Numbered from the stretch's first letter, positions 29,293-36,731 are shown. The stretch is DNA of 37,957 nucleotides from Rhodanobacteraceae bacterium (GCA_903970285.1 CAJCHN010000012.1:1-37957), one strand, 5' to 3'. Numbers and translations are program-made. The notes: generated by a model from the letters alone, not told the origin.

Positions 29293-29339
29293 GAACATTC
29301 GCGCTTTGAGCTGTCGCCGAGACTCGATATCCAGGCGCG

Positions 29340-29345
29340 TATCCT
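29340..29345 (+). promoter_or_regulatory. Putative -10 element of the adenosine-deaminase gene
   Basis: TATCCT ends six bases before ATG 29352. The purine-rich TAAGG directly touching the ATG is too close to act as a Shine-Dalgarno. Confidence 0.4.
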
Positions 29346-29351
29346 GTAAGG

Positions 29352-30452
29352 ATGCCGCACCGGTCATCCGCTGAATCCTCGATCGACATCCCCCGCTGGC
29401 TTCGCCACCTGCCCAAGGCAGAGCTGCACCTGCACCTTGAAGGCACCATCACGCCCGAGACTCTGGTCGAGCTTTCGCGGCGGCACGATACCCAGCCGCT
29501 GACCCTCGAGGCGGCGCGCGCGCTCTACGTGTACGACGACTTCCAGCATTTTCTGCTCACGTTCAAAGCTGTCTCGGAGCGGCTGCGCACCGCCGGAGAC
29601 TTCGAGTTCATCACCGATGCCATGCTGCGCGACCTCGCCGCCCAGGGCGTGGTGCATGCGGAGGTGTACATCTCCTGGGGCATCCTGCTGCGCTTCAAGC
29701 CCCAGCTTGCCATCCGCGACGTGATGGATGCGATCGAGCGGGCGCGCCTGCGCGCAGAGCGCGACTACGGAATCTCGCTCTTGTGGATCATCGATGCGGT
29801 GCGGCACTTCGGAGTAGAGGAGGCAGCAACCGTCTTCCGCCTGGCGGCCGAGTTGCGGGCCGACTACCCCAGCATCGCCGGCATCGGCATCGGCGGCGAC
29901 GAGACCGGTGGGCCGGCGCGCGACTTCCAGCAACTGTATGCCGAGGCACGCGCGGCGGGACTCCGGCTGACCGCGCACGCGGGCGAATCGACCGGGCCGG
30001 TCAACGGGCCGGCCGAGATATGGGCGGCGCTGAACATCGGAGCCGAGCGCATCGGCCACGCGCTCGCCGCGCAGCACGATACAGACCTGCTGCGGGTGCT
30101 GGCGGAGCGGCAGGTGCCGCTCGAGCTGAACCTCACCTCGAACATCCGCACCGGATGCTGTCCAAGCTACGAACAGCATCCGCTGCGCGAGTACTTCGAG
30201 GGCGGCCTGATGATCACGCTCAACTCGGACGATCCGCCGATGTTCGGCAGCAACCTGCTGAACGAGTATGTCCTGGCGCAGCGGCTGTTCGAGTTCTCGC
30301 TCGAACAGATGCGCGAACTGGCGGCAAATTCCATCGAAGCCAGCTTCCTGCCGGCAGCGCGCAAGCTGAAGCTGCTGGCGCTGGTGGAACAGTACGAAGG
30401 CGTCGAAGAGAGCGTTGCCGCTGCCGGGGCCGGGGCGCGGTCTACACCTTGA
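29352..30452 (+). CDS. Adenosine-deaminase family amidohydrolase
   Basis: The protein has 366 residues. ELHLHLEGTI gives the metal-binding His26 and His28; HAGES (about 210) holds the catalytic His and Glu; HAL (about 238) the next His; LNSDDPPMFG (about 292) the metal-binding Asp and its neighbour. The fold is the family's TIM barrel. Family members deaminate adenosine, adenine, or 6-amino-6-deoxyfutalosine; the last is used in the futalosine menaquinone route, and nothing nearby chooses among them. The start is ATG 29352, chosen because the frame begins there. It is convergent with the gene at 30461, eight bases apart. Confidence 0.92.
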   Translation: MPHRSSAESSIDIPRWLRHLPKAELHLHLEGTITPETLVELSRRHDTQPLTLEAARALYVYDDFQHFLLTFKAVSERLRTAGDFEFITDAMLRDLAAQGVVHAEVYISWGILLRFKPQLAIRDVMDAIERARLRAERDYGISLLWIIDAVRHFGVEEAATVFRLAAELRADYPSIAGIGIGGDETGGPARDFQQLYAEARAAGLRLTAHAGESTGPVNGPAEIWAALNIGAERIGHALAAQHDTDLLRVLAERQVPLELNLTSNIRTGCCPSYEQHPLREYFEGGLMITLNSDDPPMFGSNLLNEYVLAQRLFEFSLEQMRELAANSIEASFLPAARKLKLLALVEQYEGVEESVAAAGAGARSTP

Positions 30453-30454
30453 AA

Positions 30455-30464
30455 GTAGGCCTAC
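30455..30464. terminator. Palindrome between convergent genes
   Basis: GTAGGCCTAC is a perfect palindrome between the deaminase stop (30450-30452) and the end of the minus-strand gene (stop at 30461-30463). It may help end both transcripts, but it is short and lacks a T-run. Confidence 0.3.
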
Positions 30465-31078
30465 CGCGGGGCCGGGACCATGACCGTATCGGGATCCACT
30501 TTGGGAATGCCGAAGTGACCGCCGAGGTGCACCAGGTCGAGCGGGCGTAGGTCGCAACTGACCTGCACCACGTTCATCATGTGCGCGGCGCGGGTAAGCA
30601 CGGTCACGCCGTCGATATCGGCGCCGGCGAAGTGCAGCCACATGTCGGTCGCGGTGCCATGCGGCTGAGCGGTGTTGGCGGGCGTCTGATTGGCGTTGAC
30701 CAGGTGCTTCCAGCCCGCGGCGTGATAGCTGTCGATCAAGGCGGACATCGCCTCCGGCGTGTAGAACGCGGGATTCTTGTAGCGGAAGTTGTCTACCGTG
30801 ATCCCGTGCAGAGCGGCCGCGGCGCGCTTCTGGTCGAGTCCCTGCGCCTCCAGGATGCCATCGGCCAGCTGCAGCATGTTCTTGTCGAACGCGAAGCCGG
30901 TGTGGGTCGCGGGCTGGTCGGCCAGGTTAGCCAATTGTTGCGTGATGTTCGGCGCGGCGGGCATATCGGCCGGCGGCGGAGGTGGCGGGGCCGGCGCGGC
31001 GAACTGCTGCGAACATGCCGGGGCTACCAGCGAAGCACCCAGCACGAGGGTGCGAAAAAGCGACGAGGTCAGACGCAT
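30461..31078 (-). CDS. Exported Pro-rich protein, unknown function
   Basis: The protein has 205 residues. A signal sequence (FRTLVLGASLVAPACSQQ) ends at a Cys, so it may be a lipoprotein, but Pro at position -2 departs from the lipobox consensus. A Pro-rich linker (APAPPPPPPADMPAAP) follows, then a domain of about 150 residues with GITVDNFRYKNPAFYTPEAM and LHFAGADIDGVTVLTRAAHM. I recognise no family. AGGAG seven bases before ATG 31078 supports the start; the open frame to 31468 is a shadow over the VWA gene. It is the last gene of the minus-strand series. Confidence 0.7.
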   Translation of the reverse strand: MRLTSSLFRTLVLGASLVAPACSQQFAAPAPPPPPPADMPAAPNITQQLANLADQPATHTGFAFDKNMLQLADGILEAQGLDQKRAAAALHGITVDNFRYKNPAFYTPEAMSALIDSYHAAGWKHLVNANQTPANTAQPHGTATDMWLHFAGADIDGVTVLTRAAHMMNVVQVSCDLRPLDLVHLGGHFGIPKVDPDTVMVPAPR

Positions 31079-31155
31079 GCGAGATCTCCTCGCAGGCTTA
31101 GACCCGATCCTCGCGGGAAAGTTTGCGTCGTGTTCTGTCCCAACCCGCAGCCGCT

Positions 31156-32232
31156 CTACTGGCCCGGCCGGGGGGCAAAGTAGCCGGTGCGGGTGCGCAC
31201 CTTGTAGCGCGGATTGGTGGCCTGGAGATAGATGGTGCGGAAGCTGCCATCCTGCTTGAAATCTGCCGGACGGTATTCCAGCGAGTACTGGCTGCGCAGC
31301 TCCTCCTCGATGCTGGAGAAGCCCAGCGCCACGTCTTCGATGCGCTCCGGGAAGAACGTCCGGCCGCCGGTCGCGTCGGAGATCGTCTGCAGCACATCGC
31401 TGCCCTTGCCGCGCGTCGGGCTGGTGTCTGTCGAGATGGTATAGACAATGGTCTCGGCGCGCTGGCACATCTTGATGGCATCCGATTCGAGCGCGCGGCT
31501 GTAGTTGTCGTCGCCATCCGAGACCAGGATGATGGCTTTGCGCACCGGATGATCCTCACGCAGGGTCAGCATCTGGCTCTGGCAGGTTTTGTAGAGGGCG
31601 TCGAAGAGCGCGGTGCCGCCGCCCGGGCGCAGCTTGCGGATGCCGTCGTTCAGCGCGTCGATATTGTTGGTGTAGTCCTGGGTCAGGTCGACGGTGACGT
31701 CGAAGCCCTCCACAAAGGCGCGGTCGGCTGGATGCAGAACCTGCAGAAAGAAGTTGAGGGCAGAGTCCTGCTCAAACTTGAAACGCGTACGAATGGAGCT
31801 TGACGTATCCAGCATGATACCGATGCGCAGCGGCAGGTTGGTCTGCTGCGAGAAGCCCACCACGGCGGCCGGCGGACGGCCATCGTCCAGCAGCCCGAAA
31901 TCGGAGCGCTGCAGGCCGGTGATGAAGCGGCCATGCTTATCGGTCACGGTAAAAACCAGGTTGACCAGGTTGACGCGTACCGTCGGCAGGGTAAAGGTGG
32001 GCTGCTGGCCGTTTTCCTGATCAGGCTGCTGCGGTGTAGCCGGGGCGCCCGGCTGCGGCGGGTTAGCCTGCTGCGGCGGGTTAGCCTGCTGTGGCGGAGT
32101 AACCGGCTGCGCTGGCGGGGTAGAGGCTGCAGGTGACTGGCCGAATGCCAGACCGCCCGGGACGAGCAGGAAAGCCAGGGTCGAGAGGCGGAACAGCCAG
32201 GTGCAGCGGGAGATCAAACGCGAACGGGTCAC
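31156..32232 (-). CDS. Exported VWA-domain protein (Acidobacterial type) with intact MIDAS
   Basis: The protein has 358 residues. The signal peptide is about LFRLSTLAFLLVPGGLAFG (14-32). A Pro/Gln-rich stretch follows with in-frame QANPPQ repeats. The core starts TVRVNLVNLVFTVTDKHGRF, then DDGRPPAAVVGFSQ and the VWA domain with DTSSS (about 140), an intact DxSxS metal site, and SDGDDNYSR. The C-terminus YKVRTRTGYFAPRPGQ is typical of the acidobacterial VWA family, which is exported and of unknown role. The start is GTG 32232, with TAGAAT six bases upstream and no Shine-Dalgarno. It shares its domain order with the gene at 33401, so the two look like paralogues. Confidence 0.85.
   Translation of the reverse strand: MTRSRLISRCTWLFRLSTLAFLLVPGGLAFGQSPAASTPPAQPVTPPQQANPPQQANPPQPGAPATPQQPDQENGQQPTFTLPTVRVNLVNLVFTVTDKHGRFITGLQRSDFGLLDDGRPPAAVVGFSQQTNLPLRIGIMLDTSSSIRTRFKFEQDSALNFFLQVLHPADRAFVEGFDVTVDLTQDYTNNIDALNDGIRKLRPGGGTALFDALYKTCQSQMLTLREDHPVRKAIILVSDGDDNYSRALESDAIKMCQRAETIVYTISTDTSPTRGKGSDVLQTISDATGGRTFFPERIEDVALGFSSIEEELRSQYSLEYRPADFKQDGSFRTIYLQATNPRYKVRTRTGYFAPRPGQ
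32053..32106. repeat. 18-bp in-frame tandem repeat in the VWA gene
   Basis: CTGCGGCGGGTTAGCCTG occurs at 32053-32070 and 32071-32088, then in diverged form at 32089-32106. It encodes the QANPPQ repeats of the Pro-rich stretch. Unlike the repeats at stop codons, its period is a multiple of three. Confidence 0.9.
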
Positions 32233-32238
32233 GCGTCG

Positions 32239-32244
32239 ATTCTA
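32239..32244 (-). promoter_or_regulatory. Putative -10 element of the VWA gene at 32232
   Basis: On the minus strand this is TAGAAT, six bases before the GTG start, and supports the GTG as a leaderless start. Confidence 0.4.
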
Positions 32245-32309
32245 CTGCGTTCGAGCTCGATCTGGCAGCGGGTCACGGAGCGGACAGAGTCATCCGGTGC
32301 GGTCCGCGC

Positions 32310-33401
32310 TTACGGCTGCGCGTAGTAGCCGTTGCGGGTCCGCGCGATCAGGCCGGGCTGGTTCACCCGCAGCTCGATCTTGTGGAATTCGTTGGCATGC
32401 TCGGCCGTGGCGGGACGAAACGACACCTGGTAATACGGCGCTGCATCGCGAATGCACCGGTCGATGAGGACGGAGATGTCGTTTCCGCCATTCAGCACCA
32501 GCCCGCCGGTCTGGGTGGCCAGAACCTGCAGCGCCAGGTCGCCCTGATCGGTCTGGTTCGGCTTGCTGATGCCCTTGGTGAAGTTCTCGTAGTAGACGCG
32601 GCTCTGCAGCGGCGCGGCGTTGCCCCGGGGATCGACGCTGTAGAGGGTGATGCCGGACTGGCGCAATGCCGTGGAGAGGCCAACAATCTCGGCAAAGATG
32701 GCCTGCTGCTGGCGCGAGCTCAGGTCGACGCCCACGCCCGAGAGCAGCGGCCAGCCGGGCGAAACCCAGATCATCAGCTTCCGGCCCGGCTTCTGCGCCT
32801 CCCGGTTGCCCAGCGTGCGCAGGGCATTCAGCGAAAGCTGCAGACGCTCCTCGGCGCCATAGAATCCGGTGCTGCGGCCGATGATGCGCACGCCCGTGGC
32901 GATGGGGTCGAGCGCCTGCATCAGCACCTTGCCGTCGCTGGTACTGCCGCCCTGCACCTGGATGCCCTGGTCGGTAAACACGGCAAGCGAGATGGGGTGA
33001 GGCAGCACCCCGTCATTGGCCTTGAACAGCTTGTCGAGTTGCTGCCGTTCGTAGGCCACGCTCTCCACCCCGGCGTTGACCGCGTCGACGATCAACACGA
33101 TCTCGACGGGAGCGTCCTGCGGCACCGCGCGGAATCCGGTGATCGGCTGTGGAACGTTGTTATCGAGCAGGGTAAAGTCCGACGCCTTGAGACCGCCGAC
33201 CGGCAAGCCGGACTTCGGAGTGACCACGGCGTACAGGTTCATCTCGTTCGGTGCCGCGGAAGGCGGGGTAAGCGGTTCCCGTGCCTCCGCTGCTTGAGCC
33301 GGGGTGTTGGGCGCAGTGCCTTGTACAGGAGCCTGCGCGGAGGCCATGAACGCGCCCAGCGGGGTAAGCGCAAGCAGAAGAAGACGAGCCGAAAGCAACA
33401 T
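32310..33401 (-). CDS. Exported VWA-domain protein (Acidobacterial type) with degenerate MIDAS
   Basis: The protein has 363 residues. The signal peptide is MLLSARLLLLALTPLGAFMASA (1-22). A short Pro/Ala stretch is followed by the same core as the 32232 gene: MNLYAVVTPKSGLPVGGL, DNNVPQPITGFRAV, then the VWA domain, where VEIVLIVDAVNAGVES (about 97-112) replaces the DxSxS metal site with DAVNA. The later LMIWVSPGWPLLSG replaces the Asp of the third metal loop. The C-terminus LIARTRNGYYAQP is the family ending. GGGAA five bases before the ATG supports the start. Metal-dependent ligand binding is probably lost; a structural or decoy role is possible. Confidence 0.83.
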   Translation of the reverse strand: MLLSARLLLLALTPLGAFMASAQAPVQGTAPNTPAQAAEAREPLTPPSAAPNEMNLYAVVTPKSGLPVGGLKASDFTLLDNNVPQPITGFRAVPQDAPVEIVLIVDAVNAGVESVAYERQQLDKLFKANDGVLPHPISLAVFTDQGIQVQGGSTSDGKVLMQALDPIATGVRIIGRSTGFYGAEERLQLSLNALRTLGNREAQKPGRKLMIWVSPGWPLLSGVGVDLSSRQQQAIFAEIVGLSTALRQSGITLYSVDPRGNAAPLQSRVYYENFTKGISKPNQTDQGDLALQVLATQTGGLVLNGGNDISVLIDRCIRDAAPYYQVSFRPATAEHANEFHKIELRVNQPGLIARTRNGYYAQP

Positions 33402-33502
33402 GAGTTCCCTTTCTCGTGCGGGAGACCAGTTCGCTCCTGCGCCAGGCCACGCCGACGCGGCTGCCTGTGCAATGGACGTCGCGCACGGCAGCTAAGTTGC
33501 CG

Positions 33503-33525
33503 AAGCCGTGTTTCCGGAACGGCTT
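33503..33525 (-). other. Stem-loop at the end of the pseudouridine-synthase gene
   Basis: AAGCCGT and ACGGCTT form a 7-bp stem with a 9-base loop, overlapping the stop codon of the gene at 33524. No T-run follows, so the effect on termination is uncertain. Confidence 0.35.
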
Positions 33526-34639
33526 ATCCCCGCAAAGCCGCCAGAAAGTCAACCAGCTCGGCTGGGAGCGGGGCTTCCATCTCCAGCTGCTCGCCGGTAC
33601 GCGGATGGGGGAAAGCAAGGCGGGCTGCGTGCAGGAAGTTGCGCGGCAGCTCCAGGCTCTTGGCGGCGTCCGTAAGGCTGCGAACGATGTGCGGGGCGCC
33701 GTAGAGGAAGTCGCCGACGACGGGATGTCCGAGGGATTGGAGGTGAACGCGGATCTGGTGGGTGCGGCCGGTTTCGATCTTGACTTCCACCAGGGTGAAG
33801 GGGCCGTAGGGAGTGTTGAGGCGTTCGAGGATGTGGATGTGCGAGACGGCACTGCGGGCTGCCCCTGTGGCGGCGGCTCGACGGGTGGTCATGCGGATGC
33901 GGCGGACGAGGTCGCGGGCGATCGGGAGGGTGACGGTGGTGTCCTCCTTGGCCAGGTGGCCGTGGGCCAGGGCCAGGTAGGTCTTGTGGACTTCGCGGGC
34001 GGAAAACATGTCGCCCAGCTTGCGGTGGGTGACGTCGTCCTTGGCGACGACGATGGCGCCGGAGGTCTGCTTGTCGAGGCGATGGACGATGCCGGGGCGC
34101 AGGGAGCCACCGACTTCGGACAGCTTCTGGAAGTGAAACAGGAGCGCGTTGACGAGGGTGCCGCGGTTGCGGTCGTCTTCCGACGAGCCGGCGCCGGCGT
34201 GGACCATCATGCCGGCGGGTTTATCGACGACGGCGAGGTACTTGTCTTCGTAGAGAAGGTTGAGCGGGATGTCTTCGGGCGTGGCGTGGAGGGGTTCGGG
34301 GCTGGGCTGGCCTGAGATTTCGACGGTCTCGCCGCCCTTCAGCTTGGCCTTCGCCTTGGGGACTGCGCCATCGACCCGCACCTGCCCGGCCTCGATGAGG
34401 AGCTGGACGCGGGCGCGGGAGATGTCGGGCAGGGCTTGCGAGAGGTACTGGTCGAGGCGGAGATTGGCGGCTTCGGGGGCGGCCTGAAAGCTGCGGACCG
34501 TGGACTCCTCTGCGTCGTCTTCGAAGTCGAGAGTGGGGATGATCGGGGGCAGTTGAGGCTCGACGCCGCGGGTGGCGACATACTGGGCGCGGACGGAGTG
34601 GTGGCGCTGCCCTTTGGGCAGCATGTTTCTGGACGGCAC
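33524..34639 (-). CDS. RluA/RluD-family pseudouridine synthase
   Basis: The protein has 371 residues. An S4 RNA-binding domain spans about 58-110 (LRLDQYLSQALPDISRARVQ). The catalytic core has LVVDKPAGMMVHAG-like AVVDKPAGMMVHAGAG, the catalytic-Asp motif PGIVHRLDKQTSG, and TGRTHQIRVHL. RluD-type enzymes convert uridine to pseudouridine in 23S rRNA helix 69 and others. The first 55 residues (MPSRNMLPKGQRHHSVRAQY on) are an extra basic and acidic extension. The start is GTG 34639 with GGAG about 13 bases upstream; ATG 34624 is an alternative. It follows the Lgt-like gene after 108 bases. Confidence 0.93.
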   Translation of the reverse strand: MPSRNMLPKGQRHHSVRAQYVATRGVEPQLPPIIPTLDFEDDAEESTVRSFQAAPEAANLRLDQYLSQALPDISRARVQLLIEAGQVRVDGAVPKAKAKLKGGETVEISGQPSPEPLHATPEDIPLNLLYEDKYLAVVDKPAGMMVHAGAGSSEDDRNRGTLVNALLFHFQKLSEVGGSLRPGIVHRLDKQTSGAIVVAKDDVTHRKLGDMFSAREVHKTYLALAHGHLAKEDTTVTLPIARDLVRRIRMTTRRAAATGAARSAVSHIHILERLNTPYGPFTLVEVKIETGRTHQIRVHLQSLGHPVVGDFLYGAPHIVRSLTDAAKSLELPRNFLHAARLAFPHPRTGEQLEMEAPLPAELVDFLAALRG

Positions 34640-34747
34640 GAGTTGACTCTTTCTCCAAACCGCGAAGCGGTCCAGTACAGCACGATGTGCCGGGCGCTGC
34701 GAAGACGGTACGAAGTACCCGGCGTGAGCACGGGCCTGCAGTTGCTT

Positions 34748-35482
34748 CTATTGTCTTTCACTCCGCATCATGGCGTGCAGAACCAGCGCACAACCCGACA
34801 GGATGAGCCCGACAGCGGCCCATTGCAGAACTTCCAGCGGACCCAGCAGGCGCCCCGGTTGGCGGAACAGGCTGGCGAGATACTGTAGCATTCCAGCGCC
34901 CAGGAGCGTCCATCCGGCCGTACTGCCGGACGCGGGCCGTCGCTTCAGCAGGGCGCAGGCGCCAGCCGCCAGCAGCATCGCTCCCAGGGCGAGCGAAAGC
35001 GCAACCGGCTGCACCCGCATCGCTTCTCCGCGCATCACCGGAACGCCCCAAGGCTGGCTGGTGGGCATCCCCGGGTCCGAACCTTCCGCGAAGTGGCCAA
35101 TCGCCAGAAAAGCCCAGACCAGCGCACCGCAGGGAGCCCAGGCGTCCACCGAACGCAGAAGCGGAACGCGATGCAGCCACAGCCACCCGCCGGTGGCGAT
35201 CAGCGTCAGCAGCAGGCCGGGCGCGGTCAGCGAAGGAACCGTCAGCAGCAGAACGGGGAACGCGCGAAAGGTCTTCCAGTAGGCGATCGCCAGCAGCAGC
35301 CGCGACAGCACAAAGGCCGACAGCACGGCGAAGATGCCCGCGTCCCAAAGCCGGCCAGGATCGACTCCGGCCCACGCCGCCGTCCTCTCCGAAAGCCAGA
35401 GCGCCGTCATCAGGCCCAGCGCGGCAAGCACGCCAAAGGTGGGAAGCACCAGATGTCCGAAGTGGAAGAGGGTGGGGTACAC
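34748..35482 (-). CDS. Lgt-like membrane protein lacking catalytic residues
   Basis: The protein has 244 residues and about seven hydrophobic helices. MYPTLFHFGHLVLPTFGVLAALG at the start, GVDPGRLWDAG, RSVDAWAPCGALVWAFLAIGH and PTSQPWGV follow the order of prolipoprotein diacylglyceryl transferase (Lgt), which adds diacylglycerol to lipoprotein Cys. The key elements are changed: the HGGL region is TAPGLLL, the GRxGCF Arg is lost (AIGHFAEG), and the HPxQLYE motif reads VQPVALSLA. The product therefore looks like a pseudoenzyme or a functionally shifted paralogue. The start is GTG 35482, with AGGAGA 19 bases upstream, too far for a normal site. It is not a pseudogene: the frame is intact and codon use is normal. 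Confidence 0.72.
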   Translation of the reverse strand: MYPTLFHFGHLVLPTFGVLAALGLMTALWLSERTAAWAGVDPGRLWDAGIFAVLSAFVLSRLLLAIAYWKTFRAFPVLLLTVPSLTAPGLLLTLIATGGWLWLHRVPLLRSVDAWAPCGALVWAFLAIGHFAEGSDPGMPTSQPWGVPVMRGEAMRVQPVALSLALGAMLLAAGACALLKRRPASGSTAGWTLLGAGMLQYLASLFRQPGRLLGPLEVLQWAAVGLILSGCALVLHAMMRSERQ

Positions 35483-35537
35483 GCGCTGGTTTCGTGCAAA
35501 TCTCCTGTGGGTGTACAGGGCGGCTTCCCGGCCGACC

Positions 35538-35605
35538 GCCGCTTTCTCTCAGGAAAACGGCACTTTCTCCCTTCACCATCCCACGGCGGCAGGAGATCTG
35601 CTCTC
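35538..35605 (+). repeat. Two-hairpin dispersed repeat, copy 2
   Basis: Hairpin 1 is GCCGCTTT / AAAACGGC (35538-35561) with loop CTCTCAG, and hairpin 2 is TCTCC / GGAGA (35566-35596). The first 27 bases match 20638-20612 with about three differences; the second hairpin keeps its pairing although its bases changed (CTCCCG/CGGGAG in copy 1). It directly precedes and overlaps the structured RNA at 35575. Confidence 0.65.
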
Positions 35606-35712
35606 GCGTAAAGGCTGTTCGGAAGCAGACGCACACAAGCGAAAGTCCGACCCACTGGGCCGTGCGTCGAAGCGCAGGTGAACCCGTCTAAGACGGTGGG
35701 ATTCAGCCGTGG
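35575..35712 (+). ncRNA. Structured RNA resembling a HEARO/omega RNA, no nuclease gene
   Basis: Within the 442-base gap between two minus-strand genes, four helices are readable: ATCCCAC (35578-35584) with GTGGGAT (35696-35702); CCACGGC (35581-35587) with GCCGTGG (35706-35712), an alternative to the first; GACGCAC (35628-35634) with GTGCGTC (35662-35668); and CCGTC-TAA-GACGG (35684-35696). A further short hairpin is at 35615-35628. Length (about 140 bases), a closing helix joining both ends, and the GAACCCGTC...GGGATTCA ending fit what I recall of HEARO (IscB omega) RNA. The GGGATTCA end next to a hairpin is also like the right end and omega RNA of IS200/IS605 tnpB elements. No IscB, TnpB or TnpA frame is beside it. 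ATGA, the reported downstream flank of HEARO elements, occurs at 35781. The strand follows the resemblance and is less sure than the structure. Confidence 0.5.
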
Positions 35713-35924
35713 TTCTTTAGGCTTTCCGGACTGGCGGACATAGCACACCGAACCATGTCTACGAGCCGAACCCCTGTTCAATGAGTATTGGTTCAACCTG
35801 CGTTGTTCGCGCACCTGCTTTGCAGGCCGGCGATTTCGTTACGACTGGTTTGGATGCTAACCGGGTGGGCGGATTATGGCAAGTCAAGCTGCCCGGTTCA
35901 GGAAAACTTTGATGGCATTGTTCT
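35713..35924. other. Intergenic stretch after the structured RNA
   Basis: No gene is supported here. It has a short hairpin CCTGC-TTT-GCAGG (35814-35826), about 100 bases beyond the end of the metallo-hydrolase gene, which may mark that gene's 3' end. Confidence 0.3.
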
Positions 35925-36731
35925 CTACGACTTTTGGTCGTCCGGGACGGCGATGCGGTCGAAATCGGCGGCAAGCTTGTAGAGTGCGGCCGGAACGTCG
36001 GGACCGGTGAGCGGCTTGCCATGACCGGGGGCGACGATGCGAGGTTCGAGCGCGGCGAGCCTGCGAACGGAGGCTTTAGCGGCTTGCCAGTCGCTGGTGA
36101 AGTAGGCCGGCGGGCCATGAAGCTCCGTGTGTTGCGCGAGGGCCGCCTCAAAGAAGCTCTCGGGTTTGGTGGTGCAGAAGGCGTCGCCGACAAGGAGGAC
36201 ATCGTCTTCGGCGCGGTAGAAGGAGCAGTGGCCGGGGGTGTGACCGGGAGTGCGGAGCAAGGTCCAGCCGGGCATGACGGGAACTTCGGAGCCGTCGCCG
36301 GGCAGCGGGCGCAGGCGCGAGCCGAGGTCGACGGGACCTTTCGGCAGGGTGGGGGAGAGGAGCGACATGCTGCCACCGCCGGCCTTCCAGTCGGGCGCCG
36401 GGTAGGATTGCTGGCCGGTGAGGTAGGGGAACTCGTGGGGGTGGGCGTAGATGGGGACGTTCCAGTGGTCGGCGAGCTCTTTGGCTTCGCTGACGTGGTC
36501 GAAGTGGCCGTGGGTGAGGACGATGGCGTTGGGCGCGGAGCTGAAGAACTCCTGCGCCCACGACTTGATGCGATGGGCTGAGAGGGGAAGGCCGGCGTCG
36601 ATGAGGGTCCACTCGCCGTTGGGGTGGGAGATGCCGAAGACATTGACGAAGACGATGCGCAGGCCCAGGACGCCGGGTGCGATTGCGTCAAGCGGGAGCG
36701 CGTCATGCGCGGGGATTTCTACCTTATCCAT
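35925..36731 (-). CDS. Metallo-beta-lactamase-fold hydrolase
   Basis: The protein has 268 residues. THGHFDHVSEA (about 72-80) is the HxHxDH zinc motif, TPGHTPGHCSF the next His, VGDAFC the bridging Asp and APGHGKPL the last His, so the full binuclear site is present. It starts MDKVEIPAHDALPLDAIAPG, with a strand VNVFGISHPNGEWTLIDAGLP as in the glyoxalase-II/quorum-quenching group. The substrate is unknown. GAGG lies about nine bases before ATG 36731; the open frame to 36971 is a shadow of zapA. No signal peptide is present. Confidence 0.9.
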   Translation of the reverse strand: MDKVEIPAHDALPLDAIAPGVLGLRIVFVNVFGISHPNGEWTLIDAGLPLSAHRIKSWAQEFFSSAPNAIVLTHGHFDHVSEAKELADHWNVPIYAHPHEFPYLTGQQSYPAPDWKAGGGSMSLLSPTLPKGPVDLGSRLRPLPGDGSEVPVMPGWTLLRTPGHTPGHCSFYRAEDDVLLVGDAFCTTKPESFFEAALAQHTELHGPPAYFTSDWQAAKASVRRLAALEPRIVAPGHGKPLTGPDVPAALYKLAADFDRIAVPDDQKS

